From: CAYVHB01 sp964450865
GTDB lineage: Bacteria; Bacillota; Clostridia; Saccharofermentanales; UBA5734
DNA length: 64,000 nucleotides
Assembly (NCBI GenBank): GCA_964450865.1
Contig: CAYVHB010000001.1
Span: 129,249-193,248, forward strand
Reading direction: 5' to 3'
The notes below the pieces were generated by a model, which had not been told where the DNA came from, did no database searches, and was given only the letters and a program-made list of their open reading frames with translations. Positions 10,793-17,002 of the stretch are shown piece by piece. The position numbers were made by a program, and so were the translations under genes. Numbering within the stretch: position 1 is the first letter of the stretch; every line of letters begins with the position of its first letter.

Positions 10793-10821
10793 ATGATAAC
10801 GCATGCTTGGCCAAGTTACAA
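10793..10821 (-). promoter_or_regulatory. Promoter of the YerC-like gene and secA, with internal palindrome
   Basis: On the minus strand TTGTAA (10816-10821) is 17 bases from TATCAT (10793-10798). The spacer contains the perfect palindrome CTTGGCCAAG at 10806-10815. A palindrome in that place is a classical repressor site, and the first gene downstream encodes a TrpR-like HTH protein. Confidence 0.65.
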
Positions 10822-10847
10822 GCATGATAGCCCGGGGGACAGCCTGG

Positions 10848-12002
10848 TCAGCTGTCTGTTGCGGTGATGTAGCGTTCGCTGGTGCCATAAGTGACGACCT
10901 CAAAGGCCAGGCCCAGCTGGCGGGCGGTACCCTTGAGCAACTGAATGACGGAATCATAGATGGCTTTGTTGTAGTTGGCCGGTATGACCAGAAGCAGGCG
11001 CCGGCTGCGGATATCCGCGGGTGTAACCTGAATGGTCTGGCCCTTGCGGCTATACGTGGCACCATCAAACTGCGCCAGTCGTTTCAAGGCAGCCAGCAGC
11101 GTCTGTCTGGCGGCTGTCGAACTGCTGCTGTAGGTCGGGGCGGTCAGGTCGATACTGTGGATCATCAGGGCCTCGCCGTTGGCCAGGCGGGCAATGACCG
11201 GGAAGTCGTCTGGCAAATTGGCGCCAAATTTCTGACGCAAGACCTTGCCGCGGCTGAAATTATCCATCATCCAGACTGAATCTGATTTATTTTTATCCGC
11301 GATCTCCGGACGCCAGCCGCTCCACAACGGTACAACCGTGGCTGCTTCACGCGCAACCGTAAACAAGCCCAGCGGCAGCTGATAGGAACACATGAGCCAC
11401 AGCTGATGGTCGTCAGTCTGCCATTCCAGGTAGAGTTGCCGCGCTGTCGGCCTGGCCGTGGCGAAAGCCTGGCTGGAACGCTGTTCGGCCAGCCAGTAGT
11501 CGAGCCGGTATTGCAGCAGATCCTGCAGTAAAATTGAGGATGATAAATCCAGTGCTGCACTGCTGAGCCACTCCCTGATTTTCTCTGTTGAACGACTGAC
11601 TTCCGGCGGTAAAATCTCTTTCCAGAATGCAAGCCAGTCTGTTTTATCGACTGAATCATCGGTCGCGGCGATCACGTTGCCATCTGGCGGCAGGCTGGCG
11701 CCTGATACCGTCTTTGCTGCCGGCAATTCGGGGGCTTGCGCTTGCAGCAGTACCGTCCGGCTGGCACGCATGCTGGTCAGCAGATCAACGAGGTCCGGCC
11801 ATTGATCCAGGGCCGGACTGACCAGGGCCAGTTCGCTGGCGACCTGGTCCATGGCGTTGCGGATCATAATTTCCTGGCGTATGGCATCGATGGCCATCAG
11901 GAGCGAAAGAAGCAGAACAAGTATAACAGGCAGCAACAAAGCAGCCTCCAGGGCCAGGCTGCCATGACGGCACGAACGCTTGTGTGACTGCTTTCGATTC
12001 AT
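10848..12002 (-). CDS. TadE/TadG-like pseudopilin protein (384 aa)
   Basis: N-terminus: a basic leader (NRKQSHKRSCRHG), then SLALEAALLLPVILVLLLSLLMAID, a membrane helix preceded by Gly and with Glu a few residues in, the layout of TadE/TadF-type pseudopilins cut by a prepilin peptidase after Gly. The rest (about 330 residues) is soluble and has no family I recognise. The ATG at 12002 is chosen since GGAGGA sits 9 bases upstream; the ATG at 12011 overlaps that site. It is the last of three pilin-like genes in a row. No tad motor, secretin or peptidase genes are in the window. Role in Flp-type pili or a secretion apparatus is inference. Confidence 0.7.
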   Translation of the reverse strand: MNRKQSHKRSCRHGSLALEAALLLPVILVLLLSLLMAIDAIRQEIMIRNAMDQVASELALVSPALDQWPDLVDLLTSMRASRTVLLQAQAPELPAAKTVSGASLPPDGNVIAATDDSVDKTDWLAFWKEILPPEVSRSTEKIREWLSSAALDLSSSILLQDLLQYRLDYWLAEQRSSQAFATARPTARQLYLEWQTDDHQLWLMCSYQLPLGLFTVAREAATVVPLWSGWRPEIADKNKSDSVWMMDNFSRGKVLRQKFGANLPDDFPVIARLANGEALMIHSIDLTAPTYSSSSTAARQTLLAALKRLAQFDGATYSRKGQTIQVTPADIRSRRLLLVIPANYNKAIYDSVIQLLKGTARQLGLAFEVVTYGTSERYITATDS

Positions 12003-12024
12003 CGGCCTCATTCCTCCACCCCAT

Positions 12025-13815
12025 TCAGTCGCGGATATAACTGCTTTCCAGACGATAGCGGCGCTTGTTCAGCATGGCAACGACAGCGGCTGTTGCAGCC
12101 ACGTCATGACTGATCTGGGCTTTGATCAGCGGACCAACGCGGTGGACAATCCATGAATCGGGTTGCAGCAGCAGCAGCAGGCGCAGATAATCCCGATAGT
12201 GCATCTCCCAATTGATAGCGGTCGGGCCTGGCCAGACCGCAAGCAGTGACCCGTTTTTCAATTTCTGAATATCGCTGATGCCCTGCCCGACCGAGCGAAT
12301 GACGGCAAGGATGTATGTCATCATTTCCGGATCTACAATAACCGTGCCGCCGCTGACCGCCAGTATGGCTGCCGCAACAGTAGCGGCCGAAGTTCGCAGC
12401 GAAGACATGACGGCCGAATCGGTCAAAGTCGCTGCCAGCTGGATCAGGCTGCGCAAACCAAGGAGTGTGGCCTGGACCAGGAGCGATGCCTGATCCGGAC
12501 TGTTCAGCCCTGTGACCAGGCGCTCGACTTCAGCGGGCCGCTTCTCGACAAGATCAGCCAGTTCGTAACCACTGTATGTTTTCAGCGCGTTGACGGCTCC
12601 ATTGCCACGCCGCACTATCACCGTGGAGGTGAAATAACCGAGGCAGTATTCGCTGATCGCAAAGTGATCATAGACACCGAGTGTCGTCGCATCAGCCATC
12701 TGGTCAAGCAAGCCGCTCAAATGCGAGATTGTGCGGGGGTCGAGCAGACTGGTCGGATTCGCGCCAGGTACTGTTGAGCCAGGTTCCCAAAGCGGGATCA
12801 ATGTGCTTTCCAGCAGTTCGAGCCCGGCAGTCAGCTGCTCAAGCGCCTGCTGCAGGATTGGATCCAGCAGCGGTGCCAGGGCCTGGCCAAGCAGTCCACT
12901 TAATGTCCTGATCAATTCCATCAGCAGAGAATTGTCACTGGCCAGCAGGGCTGGCGATCGTGAATCCGCCAGATAGCGGCAGGTTGAAGGGTTGATGTTC
13001 AGGCATGTCGGATCATTTGAATTGGAATAGGCTGAAAACAATGTCATGCCCGACCCGGTCAAGCCAGGCTGGAACAAGCCTGACCGGTGTAGTGCGGTCG
13101 GGATCAAGCCATTTCGCGTCGTCATGGTTGTCTTGCCAGTCGCTGGCTTCTGATAGGGATAAGCTGAGCGGGTCTTGATCAGGCCGCCTGCCTGGATAAC
13201 ATCGGCAATTTTCTGTAAAGCCTTGGCGTTCTGCCAGAATTCACGCGCGTAGGTTATCGGCAGACGCAGCCGCATCTGGCGCGTAATCTGGCTTCGCAGC
13301 TGGTCAGTTGCCCAGAAATCACCGACGGCCTGGAGCTGCACATACTGGACAGACATCGCACCAGGCATCATCCGGATGAAAACATCCGGTTTGAGGTTTT
13401 CCCTGGGAAATCCAAACAGGGCATATTTCTGACGCAAATCCGGATCAAAGCCGGCCAGGGTCACCTGCAGCTGGGCATTCATGGCCCGGGCCAGATTCGT
13501 CTCGGTGGCCCGGATCTGTGCTGCTTGCAGCATGACACTTATAATGAGCACCAGGCTGGTTGTAACCAGGATCAGGAACAGGCTGAAAGCACCCTGGCGC
13601 CGTCGCAGATCAAAATGGCTGACCGGCTTCCTGTCAGGGCCACAACGCCACAGATCCGGAAAGAGCCGGTGTATCCGCTCAGTCAGGGGCCGGCTGGAAT
13701 GATGCCATGAAAGGATGCCAGGCTGATCAAAATGGCGCCAGGCACCCCCGGAACAACATAATTGATCATGCCGGCTTTCAGGAATACGGCCTGATTGATC
13801 ATGACAACCCTTCAT
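12025..13815 (-). CDS. TadG-like / pseudopilin-type membrane-anchored protein, start uncertain
   Basis: Up to 596 aa. A basic stretch DLRRRQGAFSL leads into the membrane helix FLILVTTSLVLIISVMLQAAQIRATETNLA, then a large extracytoplasmic part with an Ala/Leu/Thr-rich helical region and two Cys pairs (CLNINPSTC). This resembles Clostridial Tad-associated proteins that follow TadE-like genes. The only ordinary start is ATG at 13815, overlapping the upstream stop (ATGA), but it adds about 73 residues of unlikely composition (many H, C, R, W, S) before the helix and has no good ribosome site. There is no ATG, GTG or TTG nearer. CTG codons overlapping a stop at 13683 or just before RRRQGAF are alternatives. 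A frameshift is possible. Confidence 0.6.
   Translation of the reverse strand: MKGCHDQSGRIPESRHDQLCCSGGAWRHFDQPGILSWHHSSRPLTERIHRLFPDLWRCGPDRKPVSHFDLRRRQGAFSLFLILVTTSLVLIISVMLQAAQIRATETNLARAMNAQLQVTLAGFDPDLRQKYALFGFPRENLKPDVFIRMMPGAMSVQYVQLQAVGDFWATDQLRSQITRQMRLRLPITYAREFWQNAKALQKIADVIQAGGLIKTRSAYPYQKPATGKTTMTTRNGLIPTALHRSGLFQPGLTGSGMTLFSAYSNSNDPTCLNINPSTCRYLADSRSPALLASDNSLLMELIRTLSGLLGQALAPLLDPILQQALEQLTAGLELLESTLIPLWEPGSTVPGANPTSLLDPRTISHLSGLLDQMADATTLGVYDHFAISEYCLGYFTSTVIVRRGNGAVNALKTYSGYELADLVEKRPAEVERLVTGLNSPDQASLLVQATLLGLRSLIQLAATLTDSAVMSSLRTSAATVAAAILAVSGGTVIVDPEMMTYILAVIRSVGQGISDIQKLKNGSLLAVWPGPTAINWEMHYRDYLRLLLLLQPDSWIVHRVGPLIKAQISHDVAATAAVVAMLNKRRYRLESSYIRD
13683..13802 (-). CDS. 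Possible 39-aa hydrophobic small protein nested before the TadG-like gene
   Basis: Begins MINQAVFLKAGMINYVV and continues with small hydrophobic residues to a stop at 13683. AAGGG lies 5-6 bases before its ATG, a better ribosome site than the one before the overlapping start at 13815. It occupies the stretch in which the TadG-like frame has odd composition. It may be a real small membrane peptide, a leader that delivers ribosomes to a CTG start, or chance. No homologue recognised. Confidence 0.35.
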   Translation of the reverse strand: MINQAVFLKAGMINYVVPGVPGAILISLASFHGIIPAGP

Positions 13816-14111
13816 GATGGCTTTACCACATTGCCGACCTGGTTGAGCAGATCACTGTTTTCCCGGATCAGCTGCAGCCATTCGATCAGGCGCTGGGGCG
13901 AGGTCTGCAGGGCCGGCAAGCTCACTGCCCCATTATCAAGACTTTCGACCTGGTACAGATGTTCAGGATTGATCTGATGCCAGACAGCCTGCGCTGATAA
14001 ACTGGCAGTACGCCGGACCTGATGATAAACCGGTTGTGCAGCTCCGGTCAGGCCTGTGATCAGGGCCAGGCTGATGGGCAGGACAATAGCGGCTTCCAGA
14101 GTCATTGCCAT
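13812..14111 (-). CDS. Short TadE-like pseudopilin (99 aa)
   Basis: The first residues MAMTLEAAIVLPISLALITGL form a membrane helix with Glu near the start, the TadE-like arrangement, though the usual cleavage glycine before the helix is missing; it may stay uncut. The remainder is a short extracytoplasmic tail (VYHQVRRTASLSAQAVWHQ, then a helix). It overlaps the next gene by ATGA. GGGAGGTG lies 8 bases before the ATG, but that ribosome site is the 3' arm of a perfect 8-base hairpin (14121-14148), so translation may be restrained. First gene of the pseudopilin group. An alternative start is ATG at 14105. Confidence 0.65.
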   Translation of the reverse strand: MAMTLEAAIVLPISLALITGLTGAAQPVYHQVRRTASLSAQAVWHQINPEHLYQVESLDNGAVSLPALQTSPQRLIEWLQLIRENSDLLNQVGNVVKPS

Positions 14112-14117
14112 ATAAAA

Positions 14118-14151
14118 ACACCTCCCGCATGATCATTGTAGCGGGAGGCGT
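14118..14151 (-). promoter_or_regulatory. Hairpin that buries the ribosome site of the short TadE-like gene
   Basis: CCTCCCGC (14121-14128) and GCGGGAGG (14141-14148) are perfect complements around 12 bases, extended by two more pairs after a mismatch. In the transcript the 3' arm is the Shine-Dalgarno sequence, followed by UGUUUUUAUAUG, a U-rich run ending in the start codon. It can act as a terminator for the ABC operon upstream, as a translational lock, or both. The loop also contains TACAAT, so a promoter lying inside the hairpin is a third possibility. Confidence 0.6.
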
Positions 14152-14276
14152 TCAAGTTGCGGCAGGGATTCATCTGTCAAAATTCGACAAAAACCGACAA
14201 AGCATCACGCCTGATCACGGCGCAGCAGGCATTGCGGGGCATAATCAGACGACAAAGCCCTTGAGCCGGTTAACTG

Positions 14277-14304
14277 AGTCCAGGCCGGGATCCTGACCTG
14301 GACT
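14277..14304. repeat. Inverted repeat after the ABC transporter operon
   Basis: AGTCCAGG (14277-14284) and CCTGGACT (14297-14304) with 12 bases between, 37 bases past the stop of the ATPase gene. No T-run follows on the minus strand, so it is more likely a 3'-end stabilising stem than a complete intrinsic terminator. The rest of 14152-14341 shows nothing else. Confidence 0.5.
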
Positions 14305-14341
14305 TGACCGTTACGGCAACACTCGCAAGCCGGATCCATTT

Positions 14342-15070
14342 TCAATGGGCCAGGACCTTGGACAAGAACTCGCGCGTCCGCGGATTCTGCGGATTATTGA
14401 ACAGGATATCCGGCCTGGCTTCTTCGGCAATCTGGCCATCATCCATGAACAGGACGCGGCTGGCGACGCGCCGGGCAAAACCCATTTCGTGAGTCACCAC
14501 CACCATGGTCATGCCCTCATGGGCCAATTCCTGCATGACATCAAGCACCTCGCCGATCATTTCCGGATCCAGCGCTGATGTGGGTTCGTCAAACAGCATG
14601 ATTTCCGGATTCATCGCCAGGGCCCGGGCGATGGCGATACGCTGCTTTTGTCCACCTGACAGTTTAACCGGATAAACATCAGCCTTTTCCACCAGGCCGA
14701 CCCGCTGCAGCAGGCTCAGCGCTTTTTCGTTAGCCTGATCGGGCGTCATCAGTCCCAGTGTCATCGGCGCGAGGGTAATATTCTGCATCACAGTCAGATG
14801 GGGAAACAGATTGAAATGCTGGAACACCATGCCCATTTTCTGGCGGACCAGATTGATGTTGCATTTCGGACTGGTGATTTCCTCACCGTCAATAATAATG
14901 CTGCCCGCCGTGGGAACATCCAGCAGATTCAGACAGCGCAGGAATGTGCTTTTCCCCGAGCCGGACGGGCCGATGATCGCGATCTTCTCGCCGACCTCGA
15001 CATGGGCATCAATATTCTTGAGGACTTTGACACTGCCAAAATCCTTGTACAGGCCTTTAACGGTTATCAC
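14342..15070 (-). CDS. Polar amino acid ABC transporter ATPase (GlnQ/ArtP type)
   Basis: A 242-aa ATPase with Walker A GPSGSGKS (residues 34-41), Q-loop QHFNLFPHLT, signature LSGGQKQR, Walker B IMLFDEPTSALDP and switch His in VTHEMGFA. The length and the sequence EPTSALDPEM are typical of the polar amino acid uptake (HAAT) group. It hydrolyses ATP at the inner face to drive import with the permease just upstream. The first 14 bases overlap the permease end, so the two are translationally coupled. Substrate class (Gln, Arg, His, cystine) cannot be fixed from the ATPase. Confidence 0.93.
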   Translation of the reverse strand: MITVKGLYKDFGSVKVLKNIDAHVEVGEKIAIIGPSGSGKSTFLRCLNLLDVPTAGSIIIDGEEITSPKCNINLVRQKMGMVFQHFNLFPHLTVMQNITLAPMTLGLMTPDQANEKALSLLQRVGLVEKADVYPVKLSGGQKQRIAIARALAMNPEIMLFDEPTSALDPEMIGEVLDVMQELAHEGMTMVVVTHEMGFARRVASRVLFMDDGQIAEEARPDILFNNPQNPRTREFLSKVLAH

Positions 15071-15875
15071 TGCGCCGCAGCCTCCTTTCCAGACGAGCCA
15101 CGAGATCGGAAAGGCCGATCACCAGGGTCAGATAAATCGCTGCTACAGCCAGCAGCGGCAAGGAAGCGTCATAAGTCTTGGAACGGATCAGGTCGCCGGC
15201 CCGGGTCAGGTCCGAGACTGCAATGAAGGCAGCAATCGAAGTCTCTTTCAGCAGGGTAATGAGCTCATTGAACAAGGCTGGCAAAATATTCTTGAAAGCC
15301 TGGGGCAGGATAATTTTGCGCATGGTGATATTATAGGTTAATCCCAGCGTGCGGCCGGCTTCCATCTGGCCACGATCGACAGCGAGAATGCCAGCGCGGA
15401 TAATTTCCGCAACATAAGCACCGCTGTTGACACTGAAGGCCATGATGGCGACGAGCACCTTGTCAATATTGACCGAGGCAAAAATACCATAATAGATAAT
15501 CATCAGCTGGACGACAGCCGGTGTACCGCGGATGACGGTCAGGTAGATATTGGCAAAGCGGGTCAGGAAAAAAAGATAGCGGCCGTTATGCTCCAGCACT
15601 TTGATCAGGGCCAGCCCCAGGCCAATCACCGTACCGATCAGCGTGGCGAAAACCGTGATCTCCAGGGTAACCAGCAGGCCGTTCACGAGCAGCATATAAC
15701 GATGGCCTTCGATAAAATCATTGATGAAATTGGTCCGGACTCTCTGCAGAAAAGCCGTTTCGATGCCCAGCTGACTTTGGAAAGCCACGACCAGCGCCGC
15801 GAGGGCCAGGATCAGGAGGGCCAGCAAACCCAGCACCTTCCCCCATTTCTGGTAGCGCGCCTGATCAGAATTCAT
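15057..15875 (-). CDS. Polar amino acid ABC transporter permease (HisM/GlnP type)
   Basis: A 272-aa membrane protein. A first membrane helix (GLLALLILALAALVVAF) is followed by a linker and about four more, with the permease coupling loop EAGRTLGLTYNITMRKIILPQAFKNILP in the EAA family position. The stretch RGTPAVVQLMIIYYG is diagnostic for the HisM/GlnP family. AAAGGAGGT precedes the ATG at 15875; a longer frame start at 15944 lies in the intergenic stem-loop and is rejected. Between this gene and the binding protein lies a strong stem-loop (15900-15932) that may lower permease expression relative to the binding protein. Confidence 0.93.
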   Translation of the reverse strand: MNSDQARYQKWGKVLGLLALLILALAALVVAFQSQLGIETAFLQRVRTNFINDFIEGHRYMLLVNGLLVTLEITVFATLIGTVIGLGLALIKVLEHNGRYLFFLTRFANIYLTVIRGTPAVVQLMIIYYGIFASVNIDKVLVAIMAFSVNSGAYVAEIIRAGILAVDRGQMEAGRTLGLTYNITMRKIILPQAFKNILPALFNELITLLKETSIAAFIAVSDLTRAGDLIRSKTYDASLPLLAVAAIYLTLVIGLSDLVARLERRLRRSDNR

Positions 15876-15899
15876 GGCCTGACCTCCTTTGATGGAAAA

Positions 15900-15932
15900 C
15901 CGGCCCGGACAATAACAAAGGGTCCGGGCCGG
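15900..15932 (-). promoter_or_regulatory. Strong intercistronic stem-loop after the binding-protein gene
   Basis: An 11-base perfect inverted repeat (CCGGCCCGGAC/GTCCGGGCCGG) with an 11-base loop, between the binding-protein stop (15945) and the permease ribosome site. On the minus strand only TTTTCC follows, a weak U-run. It would work as a partial terminator or as a block to 3' exonucleases, leaving excess binding-protein mRNA. A similar element follows livK at 50478-50510. Confidence 0.7.
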
Positions 15933-15944
15933 CTGGTGGAGCAA

Positions 15945-16733
15945 TTACTGCTGGCTGGTCTTGCGGATGACAACGACCTGGGAAGCATCAAAGTAAGTAG
16001 TGGAAAAATCAACGTTGACCTTGCGCTCTTCTTTGACCGTCATGCCGGCGGCGATCACATCGATCTTGCCGCTGTTCAGGGCAGGAATCAGGCCGTCAAA
16101 ATCAATACTCTCAACGACCAGTTCCTTGTTCAGGGACTTGGCAACGCGGGCCATGATATCGATATCAACACCCACAACAACACTCTGATTGTCCAGGTAT
16201 TCGAAAGGCGGGAAACCCGGTGCGGTGCCCATCACGAGCTTGCCGCCGGCTGCACCCACATTCATGTCCGGGGCTTTGCCGCCCTGGTTGGCATGTGAAT
16301 CAACGGAAGCCTGCAGTGAGCCATCACTGATTAGCGCGGCCAGGACTTCATCAATCTTGGCCTTGAGCTCGGCTTGTCCTTTATTGACTGCAATGGCGTA
16401 CTGTTCCTTTTCAAATCCGACATCCAGCACGACCAGATCGGCGTTCTGCTTGGTAAAGATTTCGGCGGTGAAACGGTCCATGATGACGGCATCGACCTTC
16501 TTCTGTTTGAGGGCAGTGATGGCGTCAACAAACTGCTTGTACTGGGAGACGGATTTGGCTTTGACTTTTTCAGTGGCGATGGTGTCGCCGGTGGTGCCGA
16601 GCTGGGTGCCGATCACTTTGCCTTCGAGGTCGGCCAGGGTGCTGATCTTGACTTCTTTTGTGGCACAGGCTGCACTGCTGAAAGCCAGGGCCAGCATGCA
16701 TACCAGTGCCAGCAGACGGGTCAGTTTTTTCAT
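15945..16733 (-). CDS. Lipoprotein solute-binding protein (SBP family 3) with circularly permuted lobes
   Basis: A 262-aa lipoprotein: signal MKKLTRLLALVCMLALAF, lipobox SSAAC. After it the order is reversed relative to ordinary family 3 binding proteins. Lobe 2 comes first: STLADLEGKVIGTQLGTTGD, ALKQKKVDAVIMDR, EQYAIAVNKG and helix KAKIDEVLAALISDGS. A linker of about 20 residues (HANQGGKAPDMNVGAAGG) follows, then what is normally the N-terminal lobe: KLVMGTAPGFPPFEY, VVGVDIDIMARVAKSL, FDGLIPALNSGKIDVIAAGM, TVKEERKVNVDFS and finally QVVVIRK at the C-terminus. The usual ligand residues (aromatic FPPFEY, Arg in KEER, Thr in GTTGD, Asp in IMDR) are all present. GGAG lies 10 bases before ATG 16733. 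It binds a polar amino acid for the permease and ATPase downstream (family inference). Confidence 0.85.
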   Translation of the reverse strand: MKKLTRLLALVCMLALAFSSAACATKEVKISTLADLEGKVIGTQLGTTGDTIATEKVKAKSVSQYKQFVDAITALKQKKVDAVIMDRFTAEIFTKQNADLVVLDVGFEKEQYAIAVNKGQAELKAKIDEVLAALISDGSLQASVDSHANQGGKAPDMNVGAAGGKLVMGTAPGFPPFEYLDNQSVVVGVDIDIMARVAKSLNKELVVESIDFDGLIPALNSGKIDVIAAGMTVKEERKVNVDFSTTYFDASQVVVIRKTSQQ

Positions 16734-16768
16734 AGCTTGATACTCCATTCATTCTGATTCTGTACGCT

Positions 16769-16857
16769 GGACCGGCAGAGCGGAGCGAACGGCAGCCAAA
16801 CATCAGCCTGACTGCCGTATTGAAGTCAATCAAAGATGCCGGACGCTCCACCGGTCC
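16769..16857 (-). ncRNA. Structured 5' leader of the permuted binding protein (candidate cis-regulatory RNA)
   Basis: Three nested stems are seen: GGACCGG (16769-16775) with CCGGTCC (16851-16857); GGAGCG (16782-16787) with CGCTCC (16844-16849); and CGGCAG (16790-16795) with CTGCCG (16812-16817). On one side the inner stem lies only two bases from the middle stem; on the other a 26-base single strand joins them. It ends 36 bases before the binding-protein start. No T-box, lysine, glycine or SAM consensus is recognised and no U-run terminator is present, so control would be at translation if it is a riboswitch. The rest of 16858-17002 shows nothing notable. Confidence 0.5.
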
Positions 16858-17002
16858 ATCGACGTACTGAATATTTATACAACAAAGACCGGCAACAATC
16901 AAGGCGGCTGACCTGATTTGCTACACCGGATTCAGGCCGGAAGCACTTTGCTGGTACGCCTGATTCGCACCATGTGGCGTCCGCCAGGGCAGACAATACC
17001 GC

